Assembly (NCBI GenBank): GCA_002839315.1
Contig: PGXV01000001.1
Span: 372,001-436,000, forward strand
Source of the DNA: Spirochaetae bacterium HGW-Spirochaetae-3
Lineage (GTDB): Bacteria; Spirochaetota; Spirochaetia; Treponematales; UBA12059
Direction of reading: 5' to 3'
Length of the DNA: 64,000 bases
The notes beneath the pieces are model-generated. The model saw only the letters and a list, made by a program, of their open reading frames with translations, ran no database searches and was not told the DNA's origin. A program made the position numbers and the translations under genes. Positions 51,406-61,064 of this stretch are shown one piece after another. How positions within the stretch are numbered: the first letter of the stretch is position 1; each line of letters opens with the position of its first letter.

Positions 51406-51900
51406 TTATAGCGGCGGTCCGGCATGCAGGTAAATCCCCTGCCCGCCGGATCCGGCGAGATACGCGGCGAAGGGCTCGCCGCTAACCGGGTGCCGTAGCC
51501 CGGGGGACAGTTCCTCGAGGGGCGCCAATACGAAGGCCCTCTCGGTCATCCCCGGATGAGGGACCGCGAGATCGGGCGTATCGATAATAAGCTCTCCGTA
51601 GAGGAGCAGGTCGATATCCAGGGTCCTCGGCCCCTTGCTGCGCTCGCGGCTCCTGTCCCGTCCGAAGCGCGCCTCTATCGCCTGCGTACGGGAGAGCAGC
51701 TCCCCGGGAGACAGGTCGCTCTCGCCGCATACGACGAGATTGAGGAAATCAGCCTGATCGAGTACGTAGCGCGGCGCGGTCCTGTATATGGACGACGAGC
51801 GCATACCATCCAGGCAGGCGCCGAGCTCCACGAGCGCGCCGCGCAGGATAGCCTCGCAGTCGCCGGAATTAGAACCGAGCCCGAGGTATACGAGGCTCAG
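51406..51900 (-). CDS. folK: Dihydropterin pyrophosphokinase (HPPK) with non-AUG start
   Basis: Pyrophosphorylates 6-hydroxymethyl-dihydropterin in folate synthesis. The catalytic signature [13 protein letters not shown] is clear, as are [14 protein letters not shown] and [19 protein letters not shown]. The conserved N-terminal strand-loop [11 protein letters not shown] lies upstream of the only conventional start (GTG 51831), and no ATG, GTG or TTG exists between it and an in-frame TGA 51915-51917. Translation must therefore begin at CTG 51900 (sharing TG with the recA stop TGA) or ATT 51903, giving 164-165 residues. Coupling to recA translation probably drives it. Confidence 0.85.
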   Translation of the reverse strand: MSLVYLGLGSNSGDCEAILRGALVELGACLDGMRSSSIYRTAPRYVLDQADFLNLVVCGESDLSPGELLSRTQAIEARFGRDRSRERSKGPRTLDIDLLLYGELIIDTPDLAVPHPGMTERAFVLAPLEELSPGLRHPVSGEPFAAYLAGSGGQGIYLHAGPPL

Positions 51901-53114
51901 AATAGCCCGCCGTCTTCATCGGGAGCTGGCTTGGCCGCGCGGGGGTCGGACCGGTCGGGCGCCGGCGCCTTCGACGCGGGGACCGCGGATTTCTCCTTGG
52001 CGGCCGTAGGCGCCGGCTGAACGGGTTTGGCCGTAGCCGATGCGGCCGCGGCCTTCTTCTCCGCTTCCAGTTGCGCGGTGGATTTCTTGGGAGGGAAGAA
52101 GATGGCGCGGACCTTGGCCTCTATCTCCTCGGCCAGTTCCTTGTTCTGCTCCAGCGTCGCCTTTGCGTTTTCCTTGCCCTGGCCGAGTTTCTCGTCGCCA
52201 TAGGTGTACCACGCGCCTTTCTTGTCGGCGACGCCGCACTTGACGGCCGCGTCCAGCAGGCTGGCTATCGCGGATATGCCCTTGCCGAACATGATATCTA
52301 GCTCCACGCGGCGGAACGGCGGCGCGACCTTGTTCTTGACGACCTTGACGCGGACCTTGTTGCCTATGGCCTCGTCGCCGCTGGACTCTATGGTCTCGAT
52401 GCGCCTTACCTCGATGCGTATCGATGAATAGAACTTGAGCGCGTTGCCGCCGGTCGTCGTCTCGGGATTGCCGAACATGACGCCTATCTTCATGCGTATC
52501 TGGTTTATGAATATCAGGATGGTCTTAGACTTGGAGAGGGTCCCGGTCAGCTTGCGCAGCGCCTGGCTCATCAGGCGAGCCTGGAGTCCCATGTGCGCGT
52601 CGCCCATGTCTCCCTCTATCTCGGCCTGGGGCGTCAACGCGGCTACCGAGTCGACGACGATGATGTCGACGGCGCCGGAGCGTACCAGCGAATCCGCGAT
52701 CTCGAGGGCCTGCTCGCCGTTGTCAGGCTGCGACACCCACAGCTCGTCGGTATTGACGCCGAGATTCTTGGCGTAGACGGGATCGAGCGCGTGCTCGGCG
52801 TCTATGAACGCGGCGATGCCGCCCTTCTTCTGGGCCTCGGCTATCGCGTGCAGCGCAAGCGTCGTCTTGCCCGAGGATTCCGGCCCGTATATCTCGATGA
52901 TGCGCCCGCGCGGGTATCCGCCGACCCCGAGCGCTTCGTCAAGCAGGATAGATCCCGAGGGGATGGATTCTATGCCGAGCGGATTATCGTACTTGCCCAG
53001 CTGCATGAGCGAACCCAGGCCATACTGCTTCTCTATCTGGAGGCGGGCGGCCTCGAGCGCCTTGAGCTTGTCATCGGGCGTTTGGGTCGCGTAGTTGACT
53101 TCGTTTTTGGCCAT
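51897..53114 (-). CDS. recA: Recombinase RecA
   Basis: Forms filaments on single-stranded DNA for homologous recombination. The 405-residue protein starts at ATG 53114 with AGGAGG upstream. It has Walker A GPESSGKT (77-84), [32 protein letters not shown], loop 1 and [30 protein letters not shown] (loop 2). The tail after about 345 is extended and Ala/Lys/Pro-rich ([19 protein letters not shown]), ending DEDGGLF. A strong promoter precedes it. It begins a long run recA-folK-scpA-scpB-rluB-cmk/rpsA. Confidence 0.98.
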   Translation of the reverse strand: MAKNEVNYATQTPDDKLKALEAARLQIEKQYGLGSLMQLGKYDNPLGIESIPSGSILLDEALGVGGYPRGRIIEIYGPESSGKTTLALHAIAEAQKKGGIAAFIDAEHALDPVYAKNLGVNTDELWVSQPDNGEQALEIADSLVRSGAVDIIVVDSVAALTPQAEIEGDMGDAHMGLQARLMSQALRKLTGTLSKSKTILIFINQIRMKIGVMFGNPETTTGGNALKFYSSIRIEVRRIETIESSGDEAIGNKVRVKVVKNKVAPPFRRVELDIMFGKGISAIASLLDAAVKCGVADKKGAWYTYGDEKLGQGKENAKATLEQNKELAEEIEAKVRAIFFPPKKSTAQLEAEKKAAAASATAKPVQPAPTAAKEKSAVPASKAPAPDRSDPRAAKPAPDEDGGLF

Positions 53115-53169
53115 ATGGTCCTCCTGGCTGGGTATACGCGGCGCAAGGCACGAGCGCGTTCGCACGGCC

Positions 53170-53198
53170 ACTATATCGCGCGCGCGATGAATTGTCAC
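53170..53198 (-). promoter_or_regulatory. Promoter of recA (GTGACA-N17-TATAGT)
   Basis: On the minus strand GTGACA (53198-53193) and TATAGT (53175-53170) are 17 bases apart, each matching 5 of 6 consensus positions. The spacer is CG-repeat-rich. I see no LexA-like operator. Confidence 0.65.
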
Positions 53199-53217
53199 CA
53201 CGTTACGGTTGCGCGCG

Positions 53218-54519
53218 CTATCGTTTCCTGAAGCCGTCGAGCGGCGACAACGCCGCCGCCCGACGCGCGGGGCCCAGCGCGGCGACGAACGAAAGCGCGA
53301 CGGTAGCGGCGACGACGACGGCTATCTCGCCGAAGCGCACGTCGACCGGTATGGTCTCGAGATAATACGCCGGATCGAGCACCTTGAAAACCTCCGGGGC
53401 GGCTCCGCCCGATAATGTAGCCGAGACCTTCCTCGCGACGTTCGCCGTCTTCTCTATCAAGGCCAGTACGTCGTTTATCCGGAGGCTAGCCAGCATGCCG
53501 CCGGCTGCGCCTATCGCGGCGCCGAGACCGCCTATCGCGGCGCCGCCGAGCGAGAATATGCGGGCCAGGTCGGCGGGCCCCGCGCCTAGGCTCTTCATCA
53601 CGGCGATCTCCTGCCCGCGCTCGAGGACGAGCGTCGTAAGCGCGCTAGAGACGTTGACCGCGGCGACGGCGACCGTGACCGCCATGATGAGGAGCAGCAT
53701 CGTCCTCGTGCTGGCGAGCGACTCGAAGAGGTTGCGCTCCACGTCGCGCCACGAGTACGCCGTGAAGCCCGCGGGCAACCGGCCTTCGACGGCGTCCCTG
53801 GCGGCGTACGGCCGGCCGAAGGGATCGTCGGCCTTGATACCGACGAAGCTTCGGGAATTCTCCTTGGGGAGGACCCGGGCGGCGGTATCCTGACGCATGA
53901 ATAGCCACTGGGCGTCGAGGTCGCGATAACCCGCCGAGACTATCCCCCGCACCACCAGCATCGTCACGCGAGGCAGCATGCCGCCGTCGCGGCCCTTCTT
54001 GAGCGAGATGAGGTTGACGGGGTCTCCCGGCGAGAGGCCCAGCTTGGCGGCCATCGCCGAGCCCACGAGCGCGTCGTACGGCTTCGCGAGGATAGCCTCT
54101 CCCGATTCCACCCGAAGGTAGGCCGCGGTGGACGGGGCCGACAGGAAGCCCTGCTCTACACCGCGGACGGCGACGCCTTCCCTGCGGCCGTTGGCGAACG
54201 CCACGCCGACCGACTGCGTCTCTATCCACGCTCCGGTAATCCCGGGCGAAAGTAGCGCCGCGTCTCGGGCGGCCGCATAGTCGCTGGACGCGTACGGATA
54301 CGCCTGCGCGTGGTAGGTACCCAGTTCCACGTAGCGGGCGCTTATGCCCTGGATCATGCCGTCGGCGACCTGCATCACCGTTATCAGCGGCACGAGGCTT
54401 AGCGCGACGCTGAGCACCGCGCCGGCCAGGGCCTTACGCGCCTGGTCCCTGGCGCCGTCGGCGTCGCGGCGGCCGACGAAGAAGCGGGCCGCGACGAAGA
54501 CTACGGGAGAGCCTGTCAT
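53218..54519 (-). CDS. lolE: LolC/LolE-type lipoprotein-releasing permease (second copy)
   Basis: Inner-membrane subunit of the ABC system that extracts lipoproteins for transfer to the outer membrane. The 433-residue protein has one helix near residue 35, a large periplasmic MacB-type domain (about 60-270) and three C-terminal helices with the FtsX-family segment [31 protein letters not shown]. It pairs with LolD (overlap ATGA) and the other permease at 55189-56427. Which copy is LolC and which LolE cannot be decided from sequence by eye. Confidence 0.85.
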   Translation of the reverse strand: MTGSPVVFVAARFFVGRRDADGARDQARKALAGAVLSVALSLVPLITVMQVADGMIQGISARYVELGTYHAQAYPYASSDYAAARDAALLSPGITGAWIETQSVGVAFANGRREGVAVRGVEQGFLSAPSTAAYLRVESGEAILAKPYDALVGSAMAAKLGLSPGDPVNLISLKKGRDGGMLPRVTMLVVRGIVSAGYRDLDAQWLFMRQDTAARVLPKENSRSFVGIKADDPFGRPYAARDAVEGRLPAGFTAYSWRDVERNLFESLASTRTMLLLIMAVTVAVAAVNVSSALTTLVLERGQEIAVMKSLGAGPADLARIFSLGGAAIGGLGAAIGAAGGMLASLRINDVLALIEKTANVARKVSATLSGGAAPEVFKVLDPAYYLETIPVDVRFGEIAVVVAATVALSFVAALGPARRAAALSPLDGFRKR

Positions 54520-55196
54520 GACTCGACGAGCTCCCCGTCGCGCAACACGAAACGCCTGGAGGCGCGTCCGGCCATCCCTGGGTCATGGGTAACGACGAGG
54601 AGCGTCGTGCCGTGGCTCGCGGCAAGGTCGAACAGCAGGTCTTCCACGGCCCCGGCGCTCGCCCGGTCGAGATTGCCCGTCGGCTCGTCCGCCAGCACGA
54701 TCTCCGGATCGTTTACCAGGGCGCGGGCGATCGCGACGCGCTGGCGCTCCCCTCCGGACAGCTTCGCGGGCACGTGGGAAAGCCTGTCTCCGAGACCGAC
54801 CGCCTCGAGCAGCGGCCGCGCCTTGTCAATCGCCGCCTTCCGGTCTCCAGTCAGCATATAGGCGGGTAGCATGGCGTTCTCGAGCGCGGTGAAGTCCTTG
54901 AGGAGGTAATGGAACTGGAACACGAAGCCGACGACGCGGGCGCGGAACGCCGACAGCTCGTCGTCCCCGGCGCGGACGAGGTCGACGCCTCCCACGGACA
55001 CGTCGCCTCCGGAAGGCCTGTCCAAACCGCCCAGAATAGAGAGGAAGGTACTCTTGCCGCAGCCGCTCGGTCCGGTGATCGACGCGCAGGCGCCGCGCTC
55101 CAGCCGCAGGTCTACGCCGCGGAGGATCTGCAGGTCCTCCGCCTCGCTCCTGAATACCTTGCGGACCCCGCCGCACACGATCACGTCTTCACTCAT
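54516..55196 (-). CDS. lolD: Lipoprotein-releasing ABC transporter ATPase LolD
   Basis: Cytoplasmic ATPase driving LolC/E. The 226-residue protein has Walker A GPSGCGKS (42-49), a Q-loop region (VFQFHYLLKDFTALENAMLPAYM, typical of LolD/MacB ATPases), signature LSGGERQRVAIARAL, Walker B EIVLADEPTGNLD and a late His switch VVTHD. It overlaps both permease genes. Confidence 0.95.
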   Translation of the reverse strand: MSEDVIVCGGVRKVFRSEAEDLQILRGVDLRLERGACASITGPSGCGKSTFLSILGGLDRPSGGDVSVGGVDLVRAGDDELSAFRARVVGFVFQFHYLLKDFTALENAMLPAYMLTGDRKAAIDKARPLLEAVGLGDRLSHVPAKLSGGERQRVAIARALVNDPEIVLADEPTGNLDRASAGAVEDLLFDLAASHGTTLLVVTHDPGMAGRASRRFVLRDGELVES

Positions 55197-56427
55197 CGCG
55201 AAGGACCTCCGAAGGCAGGATACGGGAAACGCGCGAGCTGGCCGCCCGGGCGGCGACGACCGCCGACGCGGCGCCCGACGCGGTTATGAAGACCGTTTCG
55301 CCGAATGCGAGCCGCACCGGCACGTCTCCTATATAGAACAGATCGGGAGAGAAGAACTCGAAACCGCCGCCGGTGCCGCCCAGGGCTCCGTACATGAACG
55401 CGACGGCCGCCTCGACGGCGGAGAATACGTCGTTAATATTAAAGGAGACGAGAAGCCCGACGCAAAGACCTATAAGAGCGCCGCCGATCCCCGCGGCGAC
55501 GCCGTCGATCATGAACACGCTGCGAACGCTAGCCGAATCGGCGCCCAGCGCCTTCATCGTCGCAATATCCTCAACGCGCCCGTACACGGCCTTCCGCATC
55601 GAGTGGAAGATATTGACGCCTACGACGATGAAGATGAGGCCGACGAGCATCATCATCACCGACTTCTCCATCCTGAGCGCGCCGAAGAAGGCCCGGTTAT
55701 ACTCGCGCCAGCTCTCTACGCCGCCGACGCCGGCCGCCGCCAGCTCCGCCATCGCGCGCTCGTCGTCGTATCGGTCCGCGAGCTTGACGCCTATCGTCGG
55801 GGACTCGCCGTGAGCGAGGTCGCCGGCTGACGAAACGGGCAGGAACGCCAACGACGCGTCGTAATCGTAGTAGCCGCAACGGTAGACGCCCGATACGGTC
55901 AGCTCGATCATCCTCGCCGAGACGCCCTCTTCCTCGTCGGCCGATACGTCGAGAACCGACACGACGTCGCCTACGCGCAGATCCAGATGCCTGGATAGTT
56001 CGGATCCTATGACGATGCCGCCGCCGAACCCTCCGGAACGTAATTCCATCCTGGCGGCCATGCCCGGATCGATGGTCAGCGCGTCGTCGGGTAGTATCTT
56101 GACGCGAAGCGACGAGGCCTTACCCCGTTCGTTGGACGCCATCGTGCGTACGTCGACGAACGGCAAGACGGCGGTCGCCCGCGGCAGGAGAGCGCGCACC
56201 TCTTCGACGGTAGACGAAGACGACGGCACGCGCACGTGGTAGCTGTCCAGGTCGAGCACCGCGTCGATGAAGCCCATCTGGAATCCGTTCATCACGCCTA
56301 TGACGCAGAGCAACGCGGCGACGCCTACCGCTATGCCGGCGGTCGACGGAGCCAGCGAAGGTCCCGAGTCCCGGCCGGAACGGAACCAACGCGCCGCGAC
56401 GAAGCCGGTCCATCGCGAACGCGTCAC
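55189..56427 (-). CDS. lolC: LolC/LolE-type lipoprotein-releasing permease (first copy)
   Basis: The 412-residue protein has a helix at about 28-48 (GIAVGVAALLCVIGVMNGFQ), a periplasmic domain (about 55-265) and three C-terminal helices around the FtsX motif VYGRVEDIATMKALGADSASVRSVFMIDGVAAG. Order permease-ATPase-permease with overlaps of 8 and 4 bases makes a compact lolCDE unit. Its end overlaps LolD; its start overlaps the stop of the exported repeat protein, so that gene precedes it in the operon. Confidence 0.85.
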   Translation of the reverse strand: MTRSRWTGFVAARWFRSGRDSGPSLAPSTAGIAVGVAALLCVIGVMNGFQMGFIDAVLDLDSYHVRVPSSSSTVEEVRALLPRATAVLPFVDVRTMASNERGKASSLRVKILPDDALTIDPGMAARMELRSGGFGGGIVIGSELSRHLDLRVGDVVSVLDVSADEEEGVSARMIELTVSGVYRCGYYDYDASLAFLPVSSAGDLAHGESPTIGVKLADRYDDERAMAELAAAGVGGVESWREYNRAFFGALRMEKSVMMMLVGLIFIVVGVNIFHSMRKAVYGRVEDIATMKALGADSASVRSVFMIDGVAAGIGGALIGLCVGLLVSFNINDVFSAVEAAVAFMYGALGGTGGGFEFFSPDLFYIGDVPVRLAFGETVFITASGAASAVVAARAASSRVSRILPSEVLRDE

Positions 56428-57509
56428 TCGAAGCTCCTCGAGCGCACGACCCTTCCGTCGCGTAGCATCTCTTCAAGCGTACGGCGTCCGTCTTCGTAGC
56501 GTACGCGGACGAACGCCACGCCGCCGTCGTATAGCTCCTCGACCCGCGTCGTCGCGGATTCATAGCTGACCACGGAAACCGTGAGGCCGTCCTCCGACGT
56601 CCTCACGCTCGATACGGCACCGGCGTCGTCATAGCCGTATTCGATGACGGTAGCCTGTCCGTTCCCGGTCTTCTCGACGACAGACAGTCTTCCGGCCGTA
56701 TCATACCGCCGGTACGCTACCGATACGGCTACGCCTTTCAGTTCGGTCGTTATTTTTCCTGGTTTTCCGGCGCCGGGACCTTCATTCACGTAGTCGGTAA
56801 CGATTCGTCCGCCGTCGCCGTCCTCTATGACCGTCGAAGCCAGGACGCCGTCTTTCCAGGTGCGCGACTCGCGGCTGAGCATCGCGGCGCCAGCATACGC
56901 CGTGATAGCGACGAGCCTGCCGTCGCTATCGTAGTTTCGCAGTTCCAGGCCGCCAGGGCCGGCGCGCCAGCTCGAGAAGGCGCCCGTACGTGCGGAATCC
57001 GTCCCGAAGGATCGTCCGCCGGACTGCTTGGCCAGGGCGAGTCTTCCGTCCGGCGCGTACAGGTACGTGCTGACGATCGGTTCCTCGTCGCCGCGCGTCG
57101 TCCTCTTCGATACGAGCCGACCGTCGATGTATTCGTAGGCCGTCTCCTCGATCTCGCCGCCGGTTACGAAGGTTCGCTCTAGACGAGGCCGGCCGGCATC
57201 GTCGTACAGGACCTCTTCGCGTATCGCCCCGTCCTCCTCGAGCGCCTCTCGCGCCAGGATGCCTTCGGGGCCGTAGGTCCTGAGCCAGGCTTTCCGCGCC
57301 GCCCCGTCACGGTACAGCTCCGAACGTACGGTATCTCCCGAGCGGGCTACGAGGAGAGCGTATTCGGAGTCCGCTGGACCGGCTATCCGTTCCAGCACGA
57401 TGCCGGCTGGATCGGAAGCGTACCAGTCGCCTTTCATCGCGAGTTGTGCCGTCGCTATCGCTGGCGACAGGCATACGAGCGCTATAGCGATAGCCGTTCT
57501 ACGCTTCAC
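56424..57509 (-). CDS. Exported YD/MORN-like repeat protein
   Basis: The 361-residue protein has a signal peptide (cleavage near AIATAQ) and tandem repeats of about 20-25 residues of the form YDDAGRPRLERTF, YAPDGRLALAKQ, YDSDGRLVAITAY, YDTAGRLSVVEKTG, YGYDDAGAVSSVRT, resembling YD/RHS or toxin-antitoxin-type MORN repeats found in spirochaete surface proteins. No catalytic residues are evident. It overlaps ftsY (upstream) and lolC (downstream) by ATGA, so it belongs to the ftsY-lolCDE operon; an envelope-biogenesis role is inferred from that. Confidence 0.75.
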   Translation of the reverse strand: MKRRTAIAIALVCLSPAIATAQLAMKGDWYASDPAGIVLERIAGPADSEYALLVARSGDTVRSELYRDGAARKAWLRTYGPEGILAREALEEDGAIREEVLYDDAGRPRLERTFVTGGEIEETAYEYIDGRLVSKRTTRGDEEPIVSTYLYAPDGRLALAKQSGGRSFGTDSARTGAFSSWRAGPGGLELRNYDSDGRLVAITAYAGAAMLSRESRTWKDGVLASTVIEDGDGGRIVTDYVNEGPGAGKPGKITTELKGVAVSVAYRRYDTAGRLSVVEKTGNGQATVIEYGYDDAGAVSSVRTSEDGLTVSVVSYESATTRVEELYDGGVAFVRVRYEDGRRTLEEMLRDGRVVRSRSFE

Positions 57510-58378
57510 GATCCGAGCCCGAGGAACTCGTCGAGGTACCGGTCCGGATCGAAGGGCCCGATATCCTCATAGCGCTCTCCGTCGCAGACGAACGCGGTAG
57601 GTATCCCGAGCTGCCTCGCTATCGCCAGCGCGACGCCGCCCCTTGCGCTCGAGTCGTACTTGGTCAGCACGAGACCGTCTATCTTGACCGCCGCGGAGAA
57701 CGACTCCGCCTGCCTGAGCGCGTTCTGCCCCGTCGTGGCGTCGACGACGAGTAAGCGCCTGTACCTGGCCGTATCGGCCTTGGACGCGACGATCTTGTCC
57801 ATCTTCTCCAGTTCCTTTATCAGGTTCTGCTTGGTATGCATCCTGCCGGCCGTATCGGCGATGACGAGATCGGCGCCGACGGCCGTAGCCGACTCTATCG
57901 CGTCGAACAGGACGGCTCCCGAATCGGATCCTCGTTCCTGAGCCACGACCCGTACGCCGAGCCTCTCCCCGTGCAATCGAAGCTGGTCTATAGCCGCCGC
58001 CCGGAAGGTGTCGCCCGCGGCGAGCACCACCTTCTTGGAGGCGCCGTTATCCATCCAGTACTTGGCCAGCTTGGCGGAAGTCGTCGTCTTCCCGACGCCG
58101 TTGACGCCGAGGAGCATGACGATATTGAGCCCGCCGAGGCTCGGCGCTATCGATACGGGCCTGGCGTACGCGGACAACAGCCCCTTGAGCGCGAGACGGG
58201 CCTCGTCGCCCGTGCGTACGCCCGTCCTGGCGCATTCCGCCTTAAGCTCCTCGACGACCGAATCGGCGAACGCCGCGCCGAGGTCGCCTTCCACGAGCAG
58301 GTCGGCGAGGTCGTCCCAGTCCTCGTCCCCGACGACCTCCATGCCTAGCAGCTTGCGTATACGATCGCCGAACCTCAT
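57506..58378 (-). CDS. ftsY: Signal recognition particle receptor FtsY
   Basis: SRP-GTPase that docks ribosome-SRP complexes on the membrane. The 290-residue protein has only the NG domain: a short N helix bundle (LLGMEVVGDEDWDDLADLLVEGDLG), G1 LGVNGVGKTTTSAKLAKY near 94-111, G3 VIADTAGRMHTKQNLIKEL, and G4 LTKYDSSARGG. The acidic A domain of E. coli is absent, as in many bacteria. It starts 21 bases after the PEGA gene. Confidence 0.96.
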   Translation of the reverse strand: MRFGDRIRKLLGMEVVGDEDWDDLADLLVEGDLGAAFADSVVEELKAECARTGVRTGDEARLALKGLLSAYARPVSIAPSLGGLNIVMLLGVNGVGKTTTSAKLAKYWMDNGASKKVVLAAGDTFRAAAIDQLRLHGERLGVRVVAQERGSDSGAVLFDAIESATAVGADLVIADTAGRMHTKQNLIKELEKMDKIVASKADTARYRRLLVVDATTGQNALRQAESFSAAVKIDGLVLTKYDSSARGGVALAIARQLGIPTAFVCDGERYEDIGPFDPDRYLDEFLGLGS

Positions 58379-58399
58379 CTTGTCTCCTTTTTCATACCG

Positions 58400-59902
58400 C
58401 TAGCGCGCGGCGCCGATATACGCCGCGAGCCGAACGATGGCCCAGGCCGCGAGCCCCGCGGAAACTGACGCCGAAGCCCAGAACGCAGCCTGGCTCGTAT
58501 AGAATTTTCCATTGAGCATGTCGATGACATCGTCATCCGATCCGCCCGAAGCGGCGTATGCCTGCTCGGACTGATAATACGTCTGGAATAGCCCGCCGGA
58601 GATCACCGTTACCGGAAGCGATACGATGAACCAGCCGAGCGATCTATAGAATGCGCCCTTCTTATCGTCGAACCGTTCGTCGAACGTCGAGCCATCCGCG
58701 GGATCCAACGCGACGATGCGCGACTCCCCCGACGACTCCGGACGTATGACGATCTGGACATCGTCGAACCCGGGCATCGATATCCTCGCGACGCGGGAAT
58801 AAGCCGCTCCCGGCAGTTCAAGCGGAGCGTAACCCTCGAGGATTCCATCGACATGCACGGCGGCGCCCGGAGGAGCGCTCGCCAGCGAAAATCCTGTCGA
58901 GTCACGCTCTTGAAGGCTCAGGTCGACGAAGGCGTCGCTCCCGGGCGTCACGCCGAATACGGTCCCCGTCTTGGCATAGCCAAGCGCGCGCGCCTCCGCC
59001 TCGTGTGATCCCGGTTCGAAGTACAGCGCGTCATCACCCGCGAAGATCTTCCCGTCGAGGTACAGGTCGGCGACGGGAGGGGTAATCCTGAACACGGCGC
59101 GCGCATATGAGCGGCCGAGAACAGCCTGGGCCGCGGGTCGCTCGAATGCCGCGACCAGGTCGTCCAAGCCGTCGGCGAACGCGTATTCAGTCGCCGACCA
59201 GATATCGCGACCGACCGCCGCCGCGTACAGGGACAGCTCTACCGCGATGTAGGTTCCTTTGGGCCTTATGCTGCCGTGCACGAGCAGGTCGACCTTCTTT
59301 TCCTCGCATATCGCAGCGAGGCCGCCCGATAGAGGGACCAGGAGGCCCTTCTTATGGTCCGCCCACGTTTCTATGGCGACGGAACTGCCGGAGTCCGTAG
59401 GGGAAGCGTCGCCTAACGGCTCCTTTGACGCGGTTATCGCGATCATCAGCGCGTCTTCCGCCTCGAGCAGGGCCTTATCGTTAACGATCGAGGATGCGGC
59501 TCTCTTCGCTGGATCCCGTATCGACAACGCCTCGAGATCCCGCTTCTTCCTCGCCTCCGCGACGGCCTTCCTAGCCGAGACCACGCCGGACGCGCTCTTC
59601 TTGCGCGTTGCGATAGCGATCTCCTCCGACGATGGATACCGTTCATGCACGAAGGACAGCCTCGCCATAAGCTGCCGCGGTATGAGCGTCGCGGCGTCGC
59701 GGTACTCGGGCCCCGATCCCCCGGAGTCGAGTTCCGCCCAGGCCAGTACGAGCGTCGCCGATACGTCGGCCTTTTGGGCGACTGCCGCCTGGGCCGAGCA
59801 CGGCGACGGCATCGACGAGGCGACCAAGAAGGCTATGATGGCCGCCGAATCCCTAAGGAAACCCGTAGGGAAAATCCGCGAGGGGCCGTGCCTTCCGATC
59901 AA
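58400..59902 (-). CDS. Exported PEGA-domain protein with C-terminal membrane helices
   Basis: The 500-residue protein has an N-terminal signal-like segment (AAIIAFLVASSMPSPCSAQ). A Lys/Arg/Ala-rich helical part follows (about 95-150), then PEGA-type beta domains (VFRITPPVADLYLDGKIFAGDD near 275; FSLASAPPGAAVHVDGILEGYAPLELPG near 340), and two hydrophobic helices near the C-terminus (about 420-440 and 475-495). PEGA domains are beta-sandwich modules of envelope proteins. The gene lies between prfB (4 bases) and ftsY. Function unknown. Confidence 0.75.
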   Translation of the reverse strand: MIGRHGPSRIFPTGFLRDSAAIIAFLVASSMPSPCSAQAAVAQKADVSATLVLAWAELDSGGSGPEYRDAATLIPRQLMARLSFVHERYPSSEEIAIATRKKSASGVVSARKAVAEARKKRDLEALSIRDPAKRAASSIVNDKALLEAEDALMIAITASKEPLGDASPTDSGSSVAIETWADHKKGLLVPLSGGLAAICEEKKVDLLVHGSIRPKGTYIAVELSLYAAAVGRDIWSATEYAFADGLDDLVAAFERPAAQAVLGRSYARAVFRITPPVADLYLDGKIFAGDDALYFEPGSHEAEARALGYAKTGTVFGVTPGSDAFVDLSLQERDSTGFSLASAPPGAAVHVDGILEGYAPLELPGAAYSRVARISMPGFDDVQIVIRPESSGESRIVALDPADGSTFDERFDDKKGAFYRSLGWFIVSLPVTVISGGLFQTYYQSEQAYAASGGSDDDVIDMLNGKFYTSQAAFWASASVSAGLAAWAIVRLAAYIGAAR

Positions 59903-59906
59903 AGCG

Positions 59907-61041
59907 TCAATCCTCGTCTTCGTCGCCGTCGGCCTGTACCGTTCCGCCCTTCCACAGGAAGTGGAGATAGGAATCGATAAAGGGGTCGATGTCCCCGTCC
60001 ATCACGCCCTGTATATTGCCGACGGAGAATTTGGTCCGGTGGTCCTTGACCATGGTATAGGGCTGGAACACGTAGGAGCGTATCTGAGAGCCCCAGGCGA
60101 TCTCTTTCTTCTCGCCCTGGTATTTCTCGTTATCCTTGTCTTTTTCCTTGCGGTACAAATCGTAGAGCCGGCTCTTGAGCACGGACATCGCGACGTCCTT
60201 GTTCTTGTGCTGGCTACGCTCGTTCTGACAGGTAACGACGATGCCCGTCGCGAGATGCGTGATCCGTACGGCGCTGTCTGTCTTGTTGACCTTCTGCCCG
60301 CCCGCGCCGCCGGCCCGGTACGTATCGATGCGGATCTCGTCGGGCTTCACCGTCACGTCTATCGTGTCGTCGATCACCGGGAACGCCGATACGCTCGCGA
60401 AACTCGTGTGCCGTCTCGCGTTGGCGTCGAAGGGGCTGATTCTAACGAGACGATGCACGCCGGCCTCGCCGCGCATGTGACCGTACGCGTACGCGCCGTC
60501 TATCTCCACCGTGACGCTCTTGATGCCGCCTTCGGCCTCGAGCATATCGACGACCTCGTACTTGAAGCCGCGGCGCTCCGCCCAGCGGGTATACATCCGG
60601 AACAGCATGCCCGCCCAGTCGCAGGCCTCGGTGCCGCCGGAACCGGCATGTATAGAAAGGAATACACCCGTGCGGTCCGCCTCGCCGGTCATCAATTCAA
60701 GCGTTACCGCCTTGTCGAAGCGAGTACGTATATCGGAAAGCGAGTCACGGATCTCGGGCTCGAACGACGCCTCGGCCTCCTCTATCGCCATACCGTATAT
60801 CTCGTCGAGGGCGTCCATCGCGTGCTTGATGCCCTGCCAGGTATCAAGGCGGTTACGGAGTACCTTGAGTTCGCCCATGATGCGCTCGGAGCGTTTCTGG
60901 TCATCCCAGAAGCCGGGTTCGGACGATTGCGACTCTTTCGTCTCTATCTTGGATTGTATGGTAGCGGCGTCAAAGACGCCCCCATATTTCAAGGACTTCT
61001 TTCTTGAGTTGCGCTATCGGCGCCGCATATTCTTCGAGCAT
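59907..61041 (-). CDS. prfB: Peptide chain release factor 2 with programmed +1 frameshift
   Basis: Reads UGA and UAA stops. Translation begins at ATG 61041 (MLEEYAAPIAQ) and meets TGA 60972-60970 after 23 codons. The site TGGGGGCGTCTTTGAC has the SD-like GGGGG, the slippery CTT and TGA-C, exactly the RF2 autoregulatory signal. After a +1 slip the frame continues GAC GCC GCT to 59907, giving 377 residues. The downstream part has the anticodon-like SPF near 211 (RISPFDANARRHTS) and the catalytic GGQ (RAGGAGGQKVNK). An ATG at 60992 is not the start. Confidence 0.96.
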
Positions 61042-61064
61042 GCTGTTCTCCTCGCGGGCGAAGG

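Noticed and set aside
53115-53217. LexA/SOS box upstream of recA
   Set aside because: The region has a promoter and CG-repeat runs, but no palindrome resembling known LexA operators.
60972-60992. ATG 60992 as start of prfB
   Set aside because: The upstream 23-codon zero frame matches RF2 and is joined by a canonical CTT-TGA-C frameshift site.
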